Assembly (NCBI RefSeq): GCF_014204415.1
Contig: NZ_JACHLE010000001.1
Span: forward strand, 1,364,001-1,428,000
Source: Chryseobacterium defluvii
GTDB taxonomy: Bacteria > Bacteroidota > Bacteroidia > Flavobacteriales > Weeksellaceae
Direction of reading: 5' to 3'
Length of the DNA stretch: 64,000 nt
The notes below the pieces were generated by a model. The model was not told where the DNA came from. It was given only the letters and a program-made list of their open reading frames with translations, and ran no database searches. The translations under genes and the position numbers were made by a program. Each line of letters opens with the position of its first letter. Positions within the stretch are counted from its first letter, which is position 1. Positions 1 through 9,626 of the stretch are shown here, in pieces.

Positions 1-1
1 T

Positions 2-2497
2 TCAGGAATAGAGCAGGTGTGGGATGTTACGGATATTACCAATGCCAACAAAAGGGTGAATAAGGCGACCGGAAATTCTTTTTTTAATTTCGGTTATACT
101 ACTTCGGATCAGAATTTCAATAATGAATTTGTTGCCTTTAGGGCTGATGCAGCCTTTAGTCCACAATTTGTAGAAAGAATAAGCAACCAGGATCTTTCCG
201 CATTGCAAAATGTAGACTACTTAATCATAACGGTTCCGGAAATGATGGGGCAGGCTCAGCGGTTAGCCAGTTATCACCAGACCAAAAATAATTATAATGT
301 ACAGATAGTAGATGCAAACAAAATCTATAATGAATTTGGCAGCGGCAGCAGGGATCTTACTGCAGTAAGGGATTTTGTCACAAAACTGAATACTCCTCTC
401 GGAGCTTTAAAATACGTATTCATCTTAGGAGATGCTTCTTTTGACTATAAAAACAGGATTGCCAATAATTCCAATGTTGTTTCAGCGTATGAAAGTGAGG
501 ATTCCGCAGATTTCATCAGCTCTTTTGTGACAGATGATTATATTGTAATGACCAAGCCCCAGACCACTTCTTTTATCACAAATAACCTGCCCGACCTTCC
601 GGTTGGAAGAATTCCTGCCGCCAACGCTACGGAAGCAGCCCATATGATAGATAAGACCCTGGCCTATTACAATGCGTTATCCGGGCAGTCCACTCCTTTC
701 GGGGAATGGCGTATGAAACTGGATTTTGTAGTGGATGACGATCATAATGAAGATGCGAGCAGCCCCATACCGTTTCATACTTTCATGAATAATTCTCTGG
801 TGAATATTTTTGAACAGCCGGGAAATAATCTAAAGGAATATAACGTAAGAAAACTATATCTGGATGCTTTCCAGGCACAAAGTACCGCAGGCGGACAAAG
901 ATATCCTCAGGTAAATCAGGCTATTTCCAACGATATCGGAAACAGTCTCTATCTCTTCTATTTCGGGCACGGAGGCATTAACGGATGGTCCCAGGAGAGG
1001 GTGCTTACGTCTGATGAAATTCAAAACTCCAACAATTTCTCTAATGTATACAGCAGATTCCCTTTCACATCAACCATTACCTGTGAGTTTACCTTATGGG
1101 ATGAACCGGGAACATTTTCAGCCGGGGAACGATTCATTAAGCTGAAAGATGGCGGGGTTTCTACCATGATCACCTCAAGCCGTGCCGTAAGTATCGGGTA
1201 TGGTATTGACTTCACTAATTTATATACTCAGGAAATGTTCAGGCTGGTAAGTGATGATTTTACATCTTTAGGGAATGCCTACCTTAATGCTAAAAAGCTA
1301 AAGGGAAGCGATCCCAATCACCTGAAGGTCAACTTCCTTGGCGATCCGGCTATGAAGCTAAGCAGACCTCAAAGATTACTGGTGATCGATAATATTGAAA
1401 CTCCGGTACCAGGACTAATCAGAGGATTGGATTTTGTAAAAGTGAAAGGACATATCAATAATCCCGGAGGTACCCTGAATACTTCCTTCAACGGAAGAGT
1501 GGTGATCAACATTTTTGATAAAAGACTTAATAAACACACACTGAATAATGACGGCGGTATGACCGTATTGAATTATACCGAGGAAGGAAGCGCTATTGTA
1601 AAAGCTTCCGGAACGGCTGTAAATGGTGTCTTCACAGTAGAATTCTATGTTCCGAAAGATATCAACTATGCCGTAGGCTCTGGAAGAATACTGGGGTATG
1701 CAGATAATAAGGCTATGGATGTATTCAATAATCAGGCTGTACAGGTAGGAGATATAAATCCTAACGGTATTAATGATAATGAACCCCCGAAAGTAAAGCT
1801 GTATATGAATAATACCAACTTTGCAGATGGGGGTATTACAGATCAGAATCCTATGCTTCTCGCCTGTGTTACGGATGATACGGGAATCAATTCTACAGGT
1901 TCCGGTATCGGGCATGATATTACGGTGTACCTGGACGGGCAGATCATCAATACGATCGTACTGAACGATTTCTTCTCTTCCGGAGAAGGGAACGGATGTT
2001 TAAATCCAAGTCTGGCAGACTATCAGAAAGGAAATGTAACCTATCCTTTCCGAAATTTAGCTATCGGACAACATCAATTAACATTTAAAGTTTGGGATAT
2101 AAACAATAATTCGACGACTGCTACGTTAAATTTTGAAGTTAAGGATGAATCTGACCAGCATTTGATCATCAACAGACCGCTAAACTGGCCAAATCCTTTT
2201 ACAAACAAAACGTATATTCAGTTTGAACATAATTGTGATGATATTTTGGATGTGAATGTTCAGATCTATACGATAACAGGAAAACTGGTGAAAACAATAT
2301 CGCAGACGGTAATGGCAGAACCTTTCCTACAGGGCTTTAGAACGCCTCGCCAGGCTATTGAATGGGACGGAAGAGATGATTTTGGGTCAACTGTTGCAAA
2401 AGGTACGTATATTTTTAAGATATTTGCAAAAAGTCAGAATCAAGAAAAATGTAAAGGAAGTGCCACAGCTGTAGAAAAAATGGTACTTTTGAAATAA
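2..2497 (+). CDS. porU: Type IX secretion system sortase PorU (3' part, 5' end outside window)
   Basis: The reading frame is open to the window edge, so this is the C-terminal part of a longer protein and the GTG at 17 is not taken as its start. It carries a gingipain-type peptidase C25 domain: the catalytic His is in YFGHGG (codon 968-970) and the catalytic Cys in TITCEF (codon 1082-1084). Beta-rich domains follow, and a C-terminal segment (about 2160-2490) with PNPF, a GKLVKTI strand and a KGTYIFKI strand resembles a T9SS sorting domain. In the family, PorU is the cell-surface sortase that removes the C-terminal signal from T9SS cargo and attaches A-LPS, working with PorV. porV follows 60 bp downstream, which supports the call. 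Confidence 0.95.
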   Translation, partial: SGIEQVWDVTDITNANKRVNKATGNSFFNFGYTTSDQNFNNEFVAFRADAAFSPQFVERISNQDLSALQNVDYLIITVPEMMGQAQRLASYHQTKNNYNVQIVDANKIYNEFGSGSRDLTAVRDFVTKLNTPLGALKYVFILGDASFDYKNRIANNSNVVSAYESEDSADFISSFVTDDYIVMTKPQTTSFITNNLPDLPVGRIPAANATEAAHMIDKTLAYYNALSGQSTPFGEWRMKLDFVVDDDHNEDASSPIPFHTFMNNSLVNIFEQPGNNLKEYNVRKLYLDAFQAQSTAGGQRYPQVNQAISNDIGNSLYLFYFGHGGINGWSQERVLTSDEIQNSNNFSNVYSRFPFTSTITCEFTLWDEPGTFSAGERFIKLKDGGVSTMITSSRAVSIGYGIDFTNLYTQEMFRLVSDDFTSLGNAYLNAKKLKGSDPNHLKVNFLGDPAMKLSRPQRLLVIDNIETPVPGLIRGLDFVKVKGHINNPGGTLNTSFNGRVVINIFDKRLNKHTLNNDGGMTVLNYTEEGSAIVKASGTAVNGVFTVEFYVPKDINYAVGSGRILGYADNKAMDVFNNQAVQVGDINPNGINDNEPPKVKLYMNNTNFADGGITDQNPMLLACVTDDTGINSTGSGIGHDITVYLDGQIINTIVLNDFFSSGEGNGCLNPSLADYQKGNVTYPFRNLAIGQHQLTFKVWDINNNSTTATLNFEVKDESDQHLIINRPLNWPNPFTNKTYIQFEHNCDDILDVNVQIYTITGKLVKTISQTVMAEPFLQGFRTPRQAIEWDGRDDFGSTVAKGTYIFKIFAKSQNQEKCKGSATAVEKMVLLK

Positions 2498-2557
2498 TTT
2501 TAAAATAACTCAGACAATAATATTAACGAAAAACTGATAATATATAAAAAACAACAT

Positions 2558-3721
2558 ATGAATTTAACTACTAAACTGTTATTAGGAATTGGTTTAAGTG
2601 CTGGTTTTTTAGGCTATTCGCAGGATTTGAGTAAAGTAAATCCAGTGCTTACCGGAGCTCCTTTTCTAAGGATCGCACCGGATGCCAGATCCGGAGGTAT
2701 GGGAGATCAGGGGGTGGTTACCTCTCCCGATGCATTCTCACAATTCTGGAACGCAGCGAAATATCCTTTTAGCAGAACAAGTTCTTCCGTAGGGATCAAC
2801 TACACTCCTTACATGGGAAAACTTACCAATGATGTATTTTTACTATATGGTGCATTCCATAAATTTTTAGGCCAGGAAGAAAGATCTACTATTTCCGCAA
2901 GTATTTACTACTTTAATATGGGAGAAGTGGATCTGACTCAATTGGTGGGTAATGAGGTAGCTCCTATGGGTACATCAAAACCAAACGAATTCTCAGTTGA
3001 CGTTGCTTACGGACTGAAGCTTTCCGACTCCTACTCTATGGCTGTAACCGGTAGGTATATCCGTTCAGACTTAGGCGGAAGTTTCAATACCGATAATACC
3101 ATTAAACCGGCAAACAGTTTTGCAGTAGATGTTTCTGCCTACTATACCTCTCCCCGGTTCTCCAGTTTCGGAGGGTATGACGGTAAATTGAATGCAGGTC
3201 TTGCTATTCAGAATTTAGGTCCTAAATTAGACTATACGGGAGATGAAGAATCAAGATCCTATCTTCCTACCATGGCCAGATTAGGTATCGGATACGATAT
3301 GTACCTGGATGACTTGAACAAAGTAGGATTAAGTGTTGAAGGTTCAAAAATCTTAGTTCCGGGATCTGAATTTACCGGTAATTATGATGCTAACAGAAAA
3401 CCTATTTATGAAATTCCTAATGTGGGTGTGATGTCCGGTATCGGGAAATCTTTCAAAAATAAGAACAGTATCATGTACAGTGCAGGTCTGGAATATTCTT
3501 ACGACAATGCATTTGCAGTAAGAGGAGGATATTTCCACGAAAGCGAGGAGCAGGGAGCAAGACAGTTTGCTACAGCAGGTATTGGGTTAAAATACCGTTC
3601 CTTCGGGCTGGATGTTTCTTACCTGATCAATATGTCTAAAATTAATACCGCTTTGGATAACACCCTTCGTTTCGGACTAACCTGGAACATTGGTGAAGAA
3701 ACCTCTAATGTGGATAATTAA
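2558..3721 (+). CDS. porV: Type IX secretion system outer-membrane protein PorV
   Basis: This 387-residue protein has an N-terminal signal peptide (about residues 1-21, ending near GYSQ) and a FadL-like beta-barrel pattern of alternating strands ending in a terminal strand RFGLTWNIG. The conserved PorV N-terminal stretch PFLRIAPDARSGGMGDQGV is visible at about residues 35-53. PorV (LptO) is the outer-membrane shuttle that collects T9SS cargo from the translocon and hands it to the PorU sortase. The porU-porV order and the 60-bp gap fit co-transcription. A strong terminator follows. Confidence 0.95.
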   Translation: MNLTTKLLLGIGLSAGFLGYSQDLSKVNPVLTGAPFLRIAPDARSGGMGDQGVVTSPDAFSQFWNAAKYPFSRTSSSVGINYTPYMGKLTNDVFLLYGAFHKFLGQEERSTISASIYYFNMGEVDLTQLVGNEVAPMGTSKPNEFSVDVAYGLKLSDSYSMAVTGRYIRSDLGGSFNTDNTIKPANSFAVDVSAYYTSPRFSSFGGYDGKLNAGLAIQNLGPKLDYTGDEESRSYLPTMARLGIGYDMYLDDLNKVGLSVEGSKILVPGSEFTGNYDANRKPIYEIPNVGVMSGIGKSFKNKNSIMYSAGLEYSYDNAFAVRGGYFHESEEQGARQFATAGIGLKYRSFGLDVSYLINMSKINTALDNTLRFGLTWNIGEETSNVDN

Positions 3722-3743
3722 AAAATAGTATAGAAAAATATAG

Positions 3744-3776
3744 AAAAGCCTCATAAAATGAGGCTTTTCTGTTTTT
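3744..3776 (+). terminator. Rho-independent terminator after porV
   Basis: An 11-bp perfect stem (AAAAGCCTCAT / ATGAGGCTTTT) with a 3-nt loop is followed by a T-rich tract, 22 bp after the porV stop. It ends the porU-porV unit. Confidence 0.85.
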
Positions 3777-3854
3777 ATATATCAACAGATCAATCAAAAA
3801 GCCAATAATGAATCATCATTAAATATATCCCCCCTACCTTATTACCGGACAGCA

Positions 3855-3911
3855 TTCCCCTCCAAAGGAGGGGTGGCAAAAATTCAAAAGAATTTTTGAC
3901 GGGGTGGTTAA
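3855..3911 (+). repeat. Interspersed palindromic repeat, copy A
   Basis: The element has two palindromic modules: CCCCTCC-AAA-GGAGGGG, then CAAAAATTC-aaa-AGAATTTTTG, ending CGGGGTGGTTAA. The same 57-bp unit occurs in reverse orientation at 15261 and 16620, and in shortened form at 8309. All copies lie between genes. It looks like a REP/MITE-type element with no coding capacity. Confidence 0.8.
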
Positions 3912-3970
3912 AAAACTCCATTGTCAATTTTAATACATCCAAAAATTCACCATTTACACACAAAGTAAAA

Positions 3971-4000
3971 TTGACAATTCACATTTAACTCTTATTTTTG
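3971..4000 (+). promoter_or_regulatory. Bacteroidota-type promoter of the FUSC gene
   Basis: TTG (3971-3973), a 19-bp spacer and TATTTTTG (3993-4000) match the TTG-N19-TAnnTTTG consensus. The box ends only 4 nt before the ATG at 4005, so the mRNA is expected to have almost no leader. Confidence 0.7.
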
Positions 4001-4004
4001 CAGT

Positions 4005-6269
4005 ATGAACTACGCAGCAGAACTCAAAAAATTTGTAACCAGCCAATATGTATATTCTGCCATCAGGATTACACTGGCCACCGTTCTGCCCTGCCTAGTT
4101 CTGGCTCATTTCGGAGTTTTAAAAGAATTCTTCTTATTTCCTCTCGGGACAAGCTTCGTTGCCCTTACCGATCAGCCCGGGCCTTTTATCCGCAGGAGAA
4201 ATTCGTTAATCTTTGCCATTTTCTGCTTTATAGTTGTTTCCCTTATCGCGAGTCTGGTAATGAATATTAAAGTTCTGGTTATCCTTGAAATCATTATTTT
4301 CGGGATGTTTTTCTCATTGATCGGGGTATATGGCCAGAGGCTGGCAGCCGTGGGTTCATTATCCCTGGTGGTACTTGCCATCTTTATTGACGGGCATCTT
4401 ACAGGAAGTAACATCTTCAAAAGCCTGCTTATTTTCGCTTCGGGATGCATCTGGTTCTTATTGATCTTTCTTATTGTAACCACAATCCAGCCCTATAAAC
4501 TGGCCAGCCAGATGATTGGCGAGAATTATCTTCAACTGGCCGAGTTCTTAAGGATCAAAGCTAATTATTACCAAAAAAATCCTGATTTCGATAAGCTTAC
4601 CACACAGGTCATTGCCAAACAGGTAGGAATTAAAAACCTGCAGGAAGAAACCCGGGAAACCGTATTCAAAACAAGGACCATTGTCAACGAGTCTACAACC
4701 ACCAGCCGTTTATTAATGCTGATGTTCCTCAATTCAATGGATCTTCATGAAAAACTGATGACCTCGGAAAGTGATTATCAGAAACTGCAGCAAAGCTTTG
4801 AGGACAGTATGATCCTGGTAAATATTCATGACTATCTCAATCTGCTTTCTGAAGAGATCACCAATATCGGTATTGCACTCCAGAGCGGTACCAGAGCCAG
4901 GCCTATGTTCAATACGGAACTTGAACTTAAAAATCTTAATTCTCATTATTTCGAACTCAGAAATAAGCAGCTATCCCCTGATAATCTTGAAAATTTCATG
5001 ATCCTGCGCCAGATCCTGATGCGTATCAATGAAATCACCAAGGAGGTCAACGAGATCTATAAAGTTTTTTCGCAGGATGTAAAGCTGGCCAAAAGCCTCT
5101 CTACAGGATTGGACCTGAGGAAGTTCATGCCTAATGAAGAAAAACTGAATTTCAAAGTATTAAGGACTAATATTTCACTTTCTTCATCACATTTCAGGCA
5201 TGCTATAAGGATCACCACAGCTTTACTGCTTGGGTATCTGTTCTCATTCTTTCAGCTTTTAGGAATCGGGCATACCTATTGGATACTCATTACCATTGTA
5301 GCCATTTTAAAGCCGGCTTATTCCATCACAAAACAAAGGAATCTTCTCCGTCTTTACGGTACTATTGCAGGAGCCCTAATTGCTTATGCGATTTTATATT
5401 TTATAAATATTAATGGGGTTTTATTTTCCATTCTGCTGCTCAGTATGATCCTGTGTTTCAGCTTACTCAAAGGACGGTATTTTTGGGCAGTGCTGTTCAT
5501 GACGATCTATATTTTCTTAAGCTTTAATTTCCTTAATCCGGGAAATGTGAATGTCATATTTAAAGACAGGATCATAGATACCATTGTAGCCGGAATTATC
5601 GCTTTTGCCGTTTCCTATATTGTTTTGCCCGTATGGGAGCATACCCAGAATCTGGATCTCATGAAAAAATCTGCAGAATGTAACCTGATCTATTTCCAAA
5701 GTGTTGTTTCCAAATTCCTTCAGGAGGATGTGGATATTGAGGATTATAAAATGAAGCGCAAAAATGCGATCATTGCCCTGGCCAATCTTTCGGATAACTT
5801 CCAGAGAATGATCTCCGAACCTAAAAACCAGCAGAAAAAACTGGAGGTGGTTCATCAATTTGTGGCTACTTCACATCTTATTACAGCTTATACCGCTTCT
5901 CTTTCACAGTATTCCCAGAACAACAAAGAATTTCCCGAAATAGATACGGAAAGTTGGAGCCGGAAAATAGAAGCGGAAATGATGCAGACCGCCACCCTTT
6001 TAAAAGGAGAAAAGATCAATGAAACCTTAAAGATGGAAAGCCGTCTGGAACCGGAAGACTCATCTATTGAAGACCTGCTGTTGAAAAGAAAAACGGAAAT
6101 AGAGGAAAATGATATTGTAGACCGAAGGGATCCAGATAGGATCTCCCATTTAACGGAACTGAAAAACATCCACGATATTCTGGAACTTATTTATGATGTA
6201 ACCAAAGAACAGCGAAAAGTAATTGAAAAATACAGCAACGAAGCTGAATCTACTCTTCCACAATCGTAA
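4005..6269 (+). CDS. FUSC family inner-membrane protein (YccS/YhfK-like)
   Basis: This 754-residue protein shows the duplicated FUSC plan: an N-terminal bundle of hydrophobic segments (about residues 15-160), a long charged helical cytoplasmic region, a second bundle of membrane segments (about 390-545, including the HTYWILITIVAILKPAY motif region), and a charged helical C-terminus. Family members are aromatic-acid-exporter-like or YccS-like membrane proteins, and the substrate here is unknown. The ATG at 4005 is chosen because it directly follows the promoter box. Its 3' end overlaps the convergent phosphopantetheinyl transferase gene by 20 bp. Confidence 0.9.
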   Translation: MNYAAELKKFVTSQYVYSAIRITLATVLPCLVLAHFGVLKEFFLFPLGTSFVALTDQPGPFIRRRNSLIFAIFCFIVVSLIASLVMNIKVLVILEIIIFGMFFSLIGVYGQRLAAVGSLSLVVLAIFIDGHLTGSNIFKSLLIFASGCIWFLLIFLIVTTIQPYKLASQMIGENYLQLAEFLRIKANYYQKNPDFDKLTTQVIAKQVGIKNLQEETRETVFKTRTIVNESTTTSRLLMLMFLNSMDLHEKLMTSESDYQKLQQSFEDSMILVNIHDYLNLLSEEITNIGIALQSGTRARPMFNTELELKNLNSHYFELRNKQLSPDNLENFMILRQILMRINEITKEVNEIYKVFSQDVKLAKSLSTGLDLRKFMPNEEKLNFKVLRTNISLSSSHFRHAIRITTALLLGYLFSFFQLLGIGHTYWILITIVAILKPAYSITKQRNLLRLYGTIAGALIAYAILYFININGVLFSILLLSMILCFSLLKGRYFWAVLFMTIYIFLSFNFLNPGNVNVIFKDRIIDTIVAGIIAFAVSYIVLPVWEHTQNLDLMKKSAECNLIYFQSVVSKFLQEDVDIEDYKMKRKNAIIALANLSDNFQRMISEPKNQQKKLEVVHQFVATSHLITAYTASLSQYSQNNKEFPEIDTESWSRKIEAEMMQTATLLKGEKINETLKMESRLEPEDSSIEDLLLKRKTEIEENDIVDRRDPDRISHLTELKNIHDILELIYDVTKEQRKVIEKYSNEAESTLPQS

Positions 6270-6864
6270 AACAATATTCATCAAAGAACTCCACCCTGGC
6301 CCTGAACTCATCTGAAAACTGGTCGTCATATACCCTGCATTGGATGTGATGAAGGTGTTTCAGCTCAAATGGCCTCACTTCATAGTTTTTCTTTAAAGAC
6401 CAGTATTTGGAATGATGGATCTTGTACATGCTTTCTTTTACACTCCAGATAATGGTATAAAAGGTGTCTGCCTTATCCTCAGGTATAAATCCCCTTTCGT
6501 TCTCATAGGTGAACTTATCGATTACCCTTAATATTTTCGGATTAAACTTTTCAATATCAATTCCGATCTTATTTTTTGAGATCGCTATAGAGGCAAAAGG
6601 AAAAGAATGGGTAATTGAAATTTCAGCATCCTGAGGAAAAAGAAAAGGCTCCCTTTCTTTATATAAGATCTTAGACTCTGGTTTCAGGCTTTTCAGCAGT
6701 TTCCTTACCATCAGAACCTCCAAAAGCTTCTTGGGATGGTAATCTTTTACTTTTTCAGCATTTTCAGGTTCTAAAAGCTCATCCATATTCAACTCGTCAT
6801 TCTCATCGTACTTCCATACGAGAATGGTGGCATTGTCATCAGAAAAATCTCGATAAAGGGGCAT
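6250..6864 (-). CDS. 4'-phosphopantetheinyl transferase superfamily protein
   Basis: This protein of about 204 residues carries both Sfp/AcpS motifs: IGIDIEK, with the Mg-binding acidic pair, and WSVKESMYK, with the Glu-Lys pair. Such enzymes move phosphopantetheine from CoA to a conserved Ser on carrier proteins. The frame stays open upstream to 7104, but that extension would run into ahcY and its promoter. The ATG at 6864 (protein start MPLYRDF) is therefore preferred. Whether it serves only the primary-metabolism ACP or also a specialised pathway cannot be told; no PKS or NRPS is in the window. It overlaps the FUSC gene by 20 bp tail to tail. Confidence 0.88.
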   Translation of the reverse strand: MPLYRDFSDDNATILVWKYDENDELNMDELLEPENAEKVKDYHPKKLLEVLMVRKLLKSLKPESKILYKEREPFLFPQDAEISITHSFPFASIAISKNKIGIDIEKFNPKILRVIDKFTYENERGFIPEDKADTFYTIIWSVKESMYKIHHSKYWSLKKNYEVRPFELKHLHHIQCRVYDDQFSDEFRARVEFFDEYCFTIVEE

Positions 6865-6868
6865 ATTT

Positions 6869-6899
6869 TTGGTCAGCAGGATTTTAGTTTGTAAATTTG
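6869..6899 (+). promoter_or_regulatory. Promoter of ahcY
   Basis: TTG (6869-6871), a 20-bp spacer and TAAATTTG (6892-6899) fit the Bacteroidota sigma-A consensus. It sits in the 54-bp gap between the divergent phosphopantetheinyl transferase and ahcY starts, and leaves a leader of about 12-15 nt for ahcY. Confidence 0.65.
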
Positions 6900-6918
6900 C
6901 AAAAAATTTTTCAGATAG

Positions 6919-8232
6919 ATGGAAACAACAACTCAATACGTTCCTTATAAAGTAAAGGATATTTCCCTGGCAGAATGGGGAAGAAAAGAAATTACTCTTG
7001 CTGAAGCAGAAATGCCTGGTCTGATGGCGATCCGTGAAGAATACGGACCATCTCAGCCACTTAAGGGAGCAAGAATTGCAGGATGTCTTCACATGACGAT
7101 CCAAACGGCTGTGCTTATCGAAACTTTAGTAGCTTTAGGCGCTGAAGTTACCTGGTCTTCATGTAATATTTTCTCTACTCAGGATCATGCTGCTGCTGCT
7201 ATTGCTGCTGCCGGAATCCCTGTTTATGCATGGAAAGGTTTAAATGAAGAGGAATTTGACTGGTGTATTGAACAGACTTTATTCTTCGGTGAGGACAGAA
7301 AACCATTGAATATGATCCTGGATGACGGTGGAGATTTAACGAACATGGTTTTTGATAAATACCCTCAGTTCACTACAGATATCAAAGGGCTTTCTGAAGA
7401 AACTACAACCGGAGTACACAGATTGTACGAAAGAATGAAAAACGGAACTTTGGTAATGCCTGCGATCAACGTAAATGATTCGGTTACCAAATCTAAATTC
7501 GATAATAAATACGGATGTAAAGAATCTGCAGTAGATGCTGTAAGAAGAGCAACAGATGTTATGCTTGCAGGAAAAAGAGTGGTAGTTTGCGGATACGGAG
7601 ATGTAGGTAAAGGTACTGCTGCTTCATTCAGAGGGGCCGGTTCTATTGTTACGGTTACTGAGATCGATCCGATCTGTGCTTTACAGGCTGCAATGGACGG
7701 TTACGAAGTTAAAAAATTAGATACTGTTGTAGATAATGCAGATATCATCATCACTACTACAGGGAACTTCAACATTGTAAGAGGAGAGCATTTCCTTAAA
7801 ATGAAAGATAAGGCTATTGTTTGTAACATTGGTCACTTCGATAACGAAATCGACATGGCTTGGTTAAACAAAAACTACGGACATACTAAGTCTGAAGTGA
7901 AGCCACAGGTAGATATCTATACTGTAGAAGGTAAAGAAATCATCATATTAGCTGAAGGTAGATTGGTAAACTTAGGCTGTGCAACAGGACACCCAAGTTT
8001 CGTAATGTCTAATTCTTTCTCTAACCAGACTCTGGCTCAGATCGAATTATGGAATAACTCTGCGGCTTACAAAAATGAAGTGTATATGCTTCCTAAACAT
8101 CTGGATGAGAAAGTAGCTGCTTTACATCTTAAGAAATTAAGCGTAGAATTAGAAACCCTTTCTTCTGAACAGGCTGAATATATCGGTGTAAATGTAGAAG
8201 GACCATTCAAGCCGGAGTATTACAGATACTAG
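6919..8232 (+). CDS. ahcY: Adenosylhomocysteinase (S-adenosyl-L-homocysteine hydrolase)
   Basis: This is a full-length 437-residue enzyme of the S-adenosylmethionine cycle that splits S-adenosylhomocysteine into adenosine and homocysteine. The NAD-binding motif GYGDVGKG is at residues 225-232. The substrate-domain stretches [13 protein letters not shown] and [11 protein letters not shown] are intact, and the protein ends in the family-typical PFKPEYYRY. Codon use suggests a well-expressed gene. It has its own promoter and terminator, so it is monocistronic. Confidence 0.98.
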   Translation: METTTQYVPYKVKDISLAEWGRKEITLAEAEMPGLMAIREEYGPSQPLKGARIAGCLHMTIQTAVLIETLVALGAEVTWSSCNIFSTQDHAAAAIAAAGIPVYAWKGLNEEEFDWCIEQTLFFGEDRKPLNMILDDGGDLTNMVFDKYPQFTTDIKGLSEETTTGVHRLYERMKNGTLVMPAINVNDSVTKSKFDNKYGCKESAVDAVRRATDVMLAGKRVVVCGYGDVGKGTAASFRGAGSIVTVTEIDPICALQAAMDGYEVKKLDTVVDNADIIITTTGNFNIVRGEHFLKMKDKAIVCNIGHFDNEIDMAWLNKNYGHTKSEVKPQVDIYTVEGKEIIILAEGRLVNLGCATGHPSFVMSNSFSNQTLAQIELWNNSAAYKNEVYMLPKHLDEKVAALHLKKLSVELETLSSEQAEYIGVNVEGPFKPEYYRY

Positions 8233-8274
8233 ATTGCTATCCTGAATAATTTATTACAGGATCTTAAATACTAT

Positions 8275-8308
8275 AAACTCTCCATTTTTTGGGGAGTTTT
8301 TTCTTTTT
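8275..8308 (+). terminator. Rho-independent terminator after ahcY
   Basis: The stem AAACTCTCC / GGGGAGTTT (one G-U pair) with a T-rich loop is followed by a run of T, about 45 bp after the ahcY stop. Confidence 0.8.
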
Positions 8309-8348
8309 GACCACCCCGCCTTTCAGGCACCCCTCCAAAGGAGGGGAA
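8309..8348 (-). repeat. Interspersed palindromic repeat, copy B (short variant)
   Basis: It has the GACCACCCCG end and the CCCCTCC-AAA-GGAGGGG palindrome of the family, but the central CAAAAATTC palindrome is replaced by GCCTTTCAGGC, itself a small palindrome. It immediately follows the ahcY terminator. Confidence 0.7.
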
Positions 8349-8438
8349 TGGATACAATAAAATTCCCATATTTTAGTTGTGACATACAATCAATTAAAAA
8401 TGATATATTTGATTCTTTAAACAAAAACATTATAATTA

Positions 8439-8831
8439 ATGAAAAAACAAAGAGTATCAAATGCATTCGTGGCGGCGTCATGGATCGCATTGGGAGCAGG
8501 AATGGTCGGCTATATTGTAGGTCTTGCAAGGGCTGAAATGCAGCTTAATGAGAAAGGATATTATTTCACTATTCTTCTTTACGGTCTATTTGCCGTAGTT
8601 TCTTTACAGAAAGCCGTTCGTGATAAACTAGAGAGTATCCCGGTTACAGATATTTATTATGGGATCTGCTGGTTTGCCACCATCTCATCCATTGTATTGC
8701 TCACAATTGGATTATGGAATGCCACTCTTCTCCCGAGTGAAAAAGGGTTTTATGCATTTGCATTTTTACTGGCACTTTTCGGTGCGATCGCGGTGCAGAA
8801 AAATACCCGTGACAATATGATACAGGAATAA
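8439..8831 (+). CDS. YiaA/YiaB-family inner-membrane protein
   Basis: This 130-residue protein has four hydrophobic segments arranged as two similar halves, each ending in a Q-K/N-(A/T)-(V)-R-D type motif (LQKAVRDK near residue 64 and VQKNTRDN near residue 123). That duplicated arrangement is the YiaAB family signature. The function of the family is unknown, and no operon partner is evident. Confidence 0.85.
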   Translation: MKKQRVSNAFVAASWIALGAGMVGYIVGLARAEMQLNEKGYYFTILLYGLFAVVSLQKAVRDKLESIPVTDIYYGICWFATISSIVLLTIGLWNATLLPSEKGFYAFAFLLALFGAIAVQKNTRDNMIQE

Positions 8832-8846
8832 AAAATAATTTAAAAT

Positions 8847-8874
8847 AAAAACGCTCCGAATGGAGCGTTTTTTT
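8847..8874. terminator. Bidirectional terminator between the YiaA-like gene and purE
   Basis: The perfect stem AAAAACGCTCC / GGAGCGTTTTT with a GAAT loop is flanked by A and T runs, so it can serve both convergent genes. Confidence 0.88.
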
Positions 8875-9382
8875 ATTGATCATATTGATTGGGGTGCTGT
8901 GCTTTAATATCGTTTACAGTTCCCAATACCTTATCTTTTAAAGAATCCTGATAGTGCTGAAGTTTTCCGGCAATGTCCTTATCCCCGCTTCCTAAGATCT
9001 TTGCCGCTAAAATCCCGGCATTTAGAGCCCCGTTCAAAGCCACAGTTGCTACGGGAATTCCACCCGGCATCTGAAGAATGGATAATACGGAATCCCAGCC
9101 GTCAATGGAATTGCCTGACAGGATAGGAACTCCGATCACAGGCAAAGTCGTACAGCTTGCTACCATTCCCGGAAGATGGGCTGCACCGCCGGCTCCGGCA
9201 ATGATCACTTTTAATCCTCTTTCCTGTGCTGTTTTTGCATAATCGAACATCCTTTCCGGTGTCCTGTGAGCTGAAACCACTGTAAGTTCATACGGGATAT
9301 TTAAGCCTTTTAAAAAACCTGCTGCCTGTTCCATGATCGGTAAGTCGCTCTGACTCCCCATAATAATTCCTACCATTTTCAA
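8873..9382 (-). CDS. purE: 5-(carboxyamino)imidazole ribonucleotide mutase PurE
   Basis: This 169-residue protein is full length for class I PurE. It shows the active-site motifs GSQSDLPIM at the N-terminus, SAHRTPERM near residue 40 and [11 protein letters not shown] near residue 65. It converts N5-CAIR to 4-carboxyaminoimidazole ribonucleotide in purine synthesis, after PurK. The partner purK lies 1.8 kb away on the same strand, with two plus-strand genes in between, so the two are not in one operon here. A TATCTTTG promoter box lies at 9396-9403 on the minus strand. Confidence 0.97.
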   Translation of the reverse strand: MKMVGIIMGSQSDLPIMEQAAGFLKGLNIPYELTVVSAHRTPERMFDYAKTAQERGLKVIIAGAGGAAHLPGMVASCTTLPVIGVPILSGNSIDGWDSVLSILQMPGGIPVATVALNGALNAGILAAKILGSGDKDIAGKLQHYQDSLKDKVLGTVNDIKAQHPNQYDQ

Positions 9383-9574
9383 TTTATTAGATGTTCAAAG
9401 ATAATCAATTAAAATATGTTTTTAGAGTTTCCCGGATTACAACAAAATTGTAAAGAAGCTAAAAGGCTAAAAAGTAAAAAGGCAAATTGATAAAATGTTA
9501 ACGGCAAATCGTCAGTTTACAAATTCACTACTCACCATTGACGATTCACTTTATTCACTTTTAATATCTTTTGG

Positions 9575-9605
9575 TTGAAGTATTGAATAAAGCTTAATAT
9601 CTTTG
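9575..9605 (+). promoter_or_regulatory. Promoter of the EamA transporter gene
   Basis: TTG (9575-9577), a 20-bp spacer and TATCTTTG (9598-9605) fit the consensus. The box overlaps the upstream-most in-frame TTG (9603), which argues that translation starts further downstream. Confidence 0.6.
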
Positions 9606-9626
9606 TACCATCACTTCCTGTATATT

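Noticed and set aside
1415-1915. 166-codon open frame on the minus strand inside porU
   Set aside because: It is fully antisense to the C25 peptidase gene, with no motif, promoter or matching neighbour.
3998-4270. 90-codon plus-strand frame overlapping the FUSC start
   Set aside because: It is out of frame with the membrane protein, has no domain and would begin inside the promoter box.
6865-7104. N-terminal extension of the phosphopantetheinyl transferase
   Set aside because: It is antisense to ahcY and its promoter and is not a family-like sequence.
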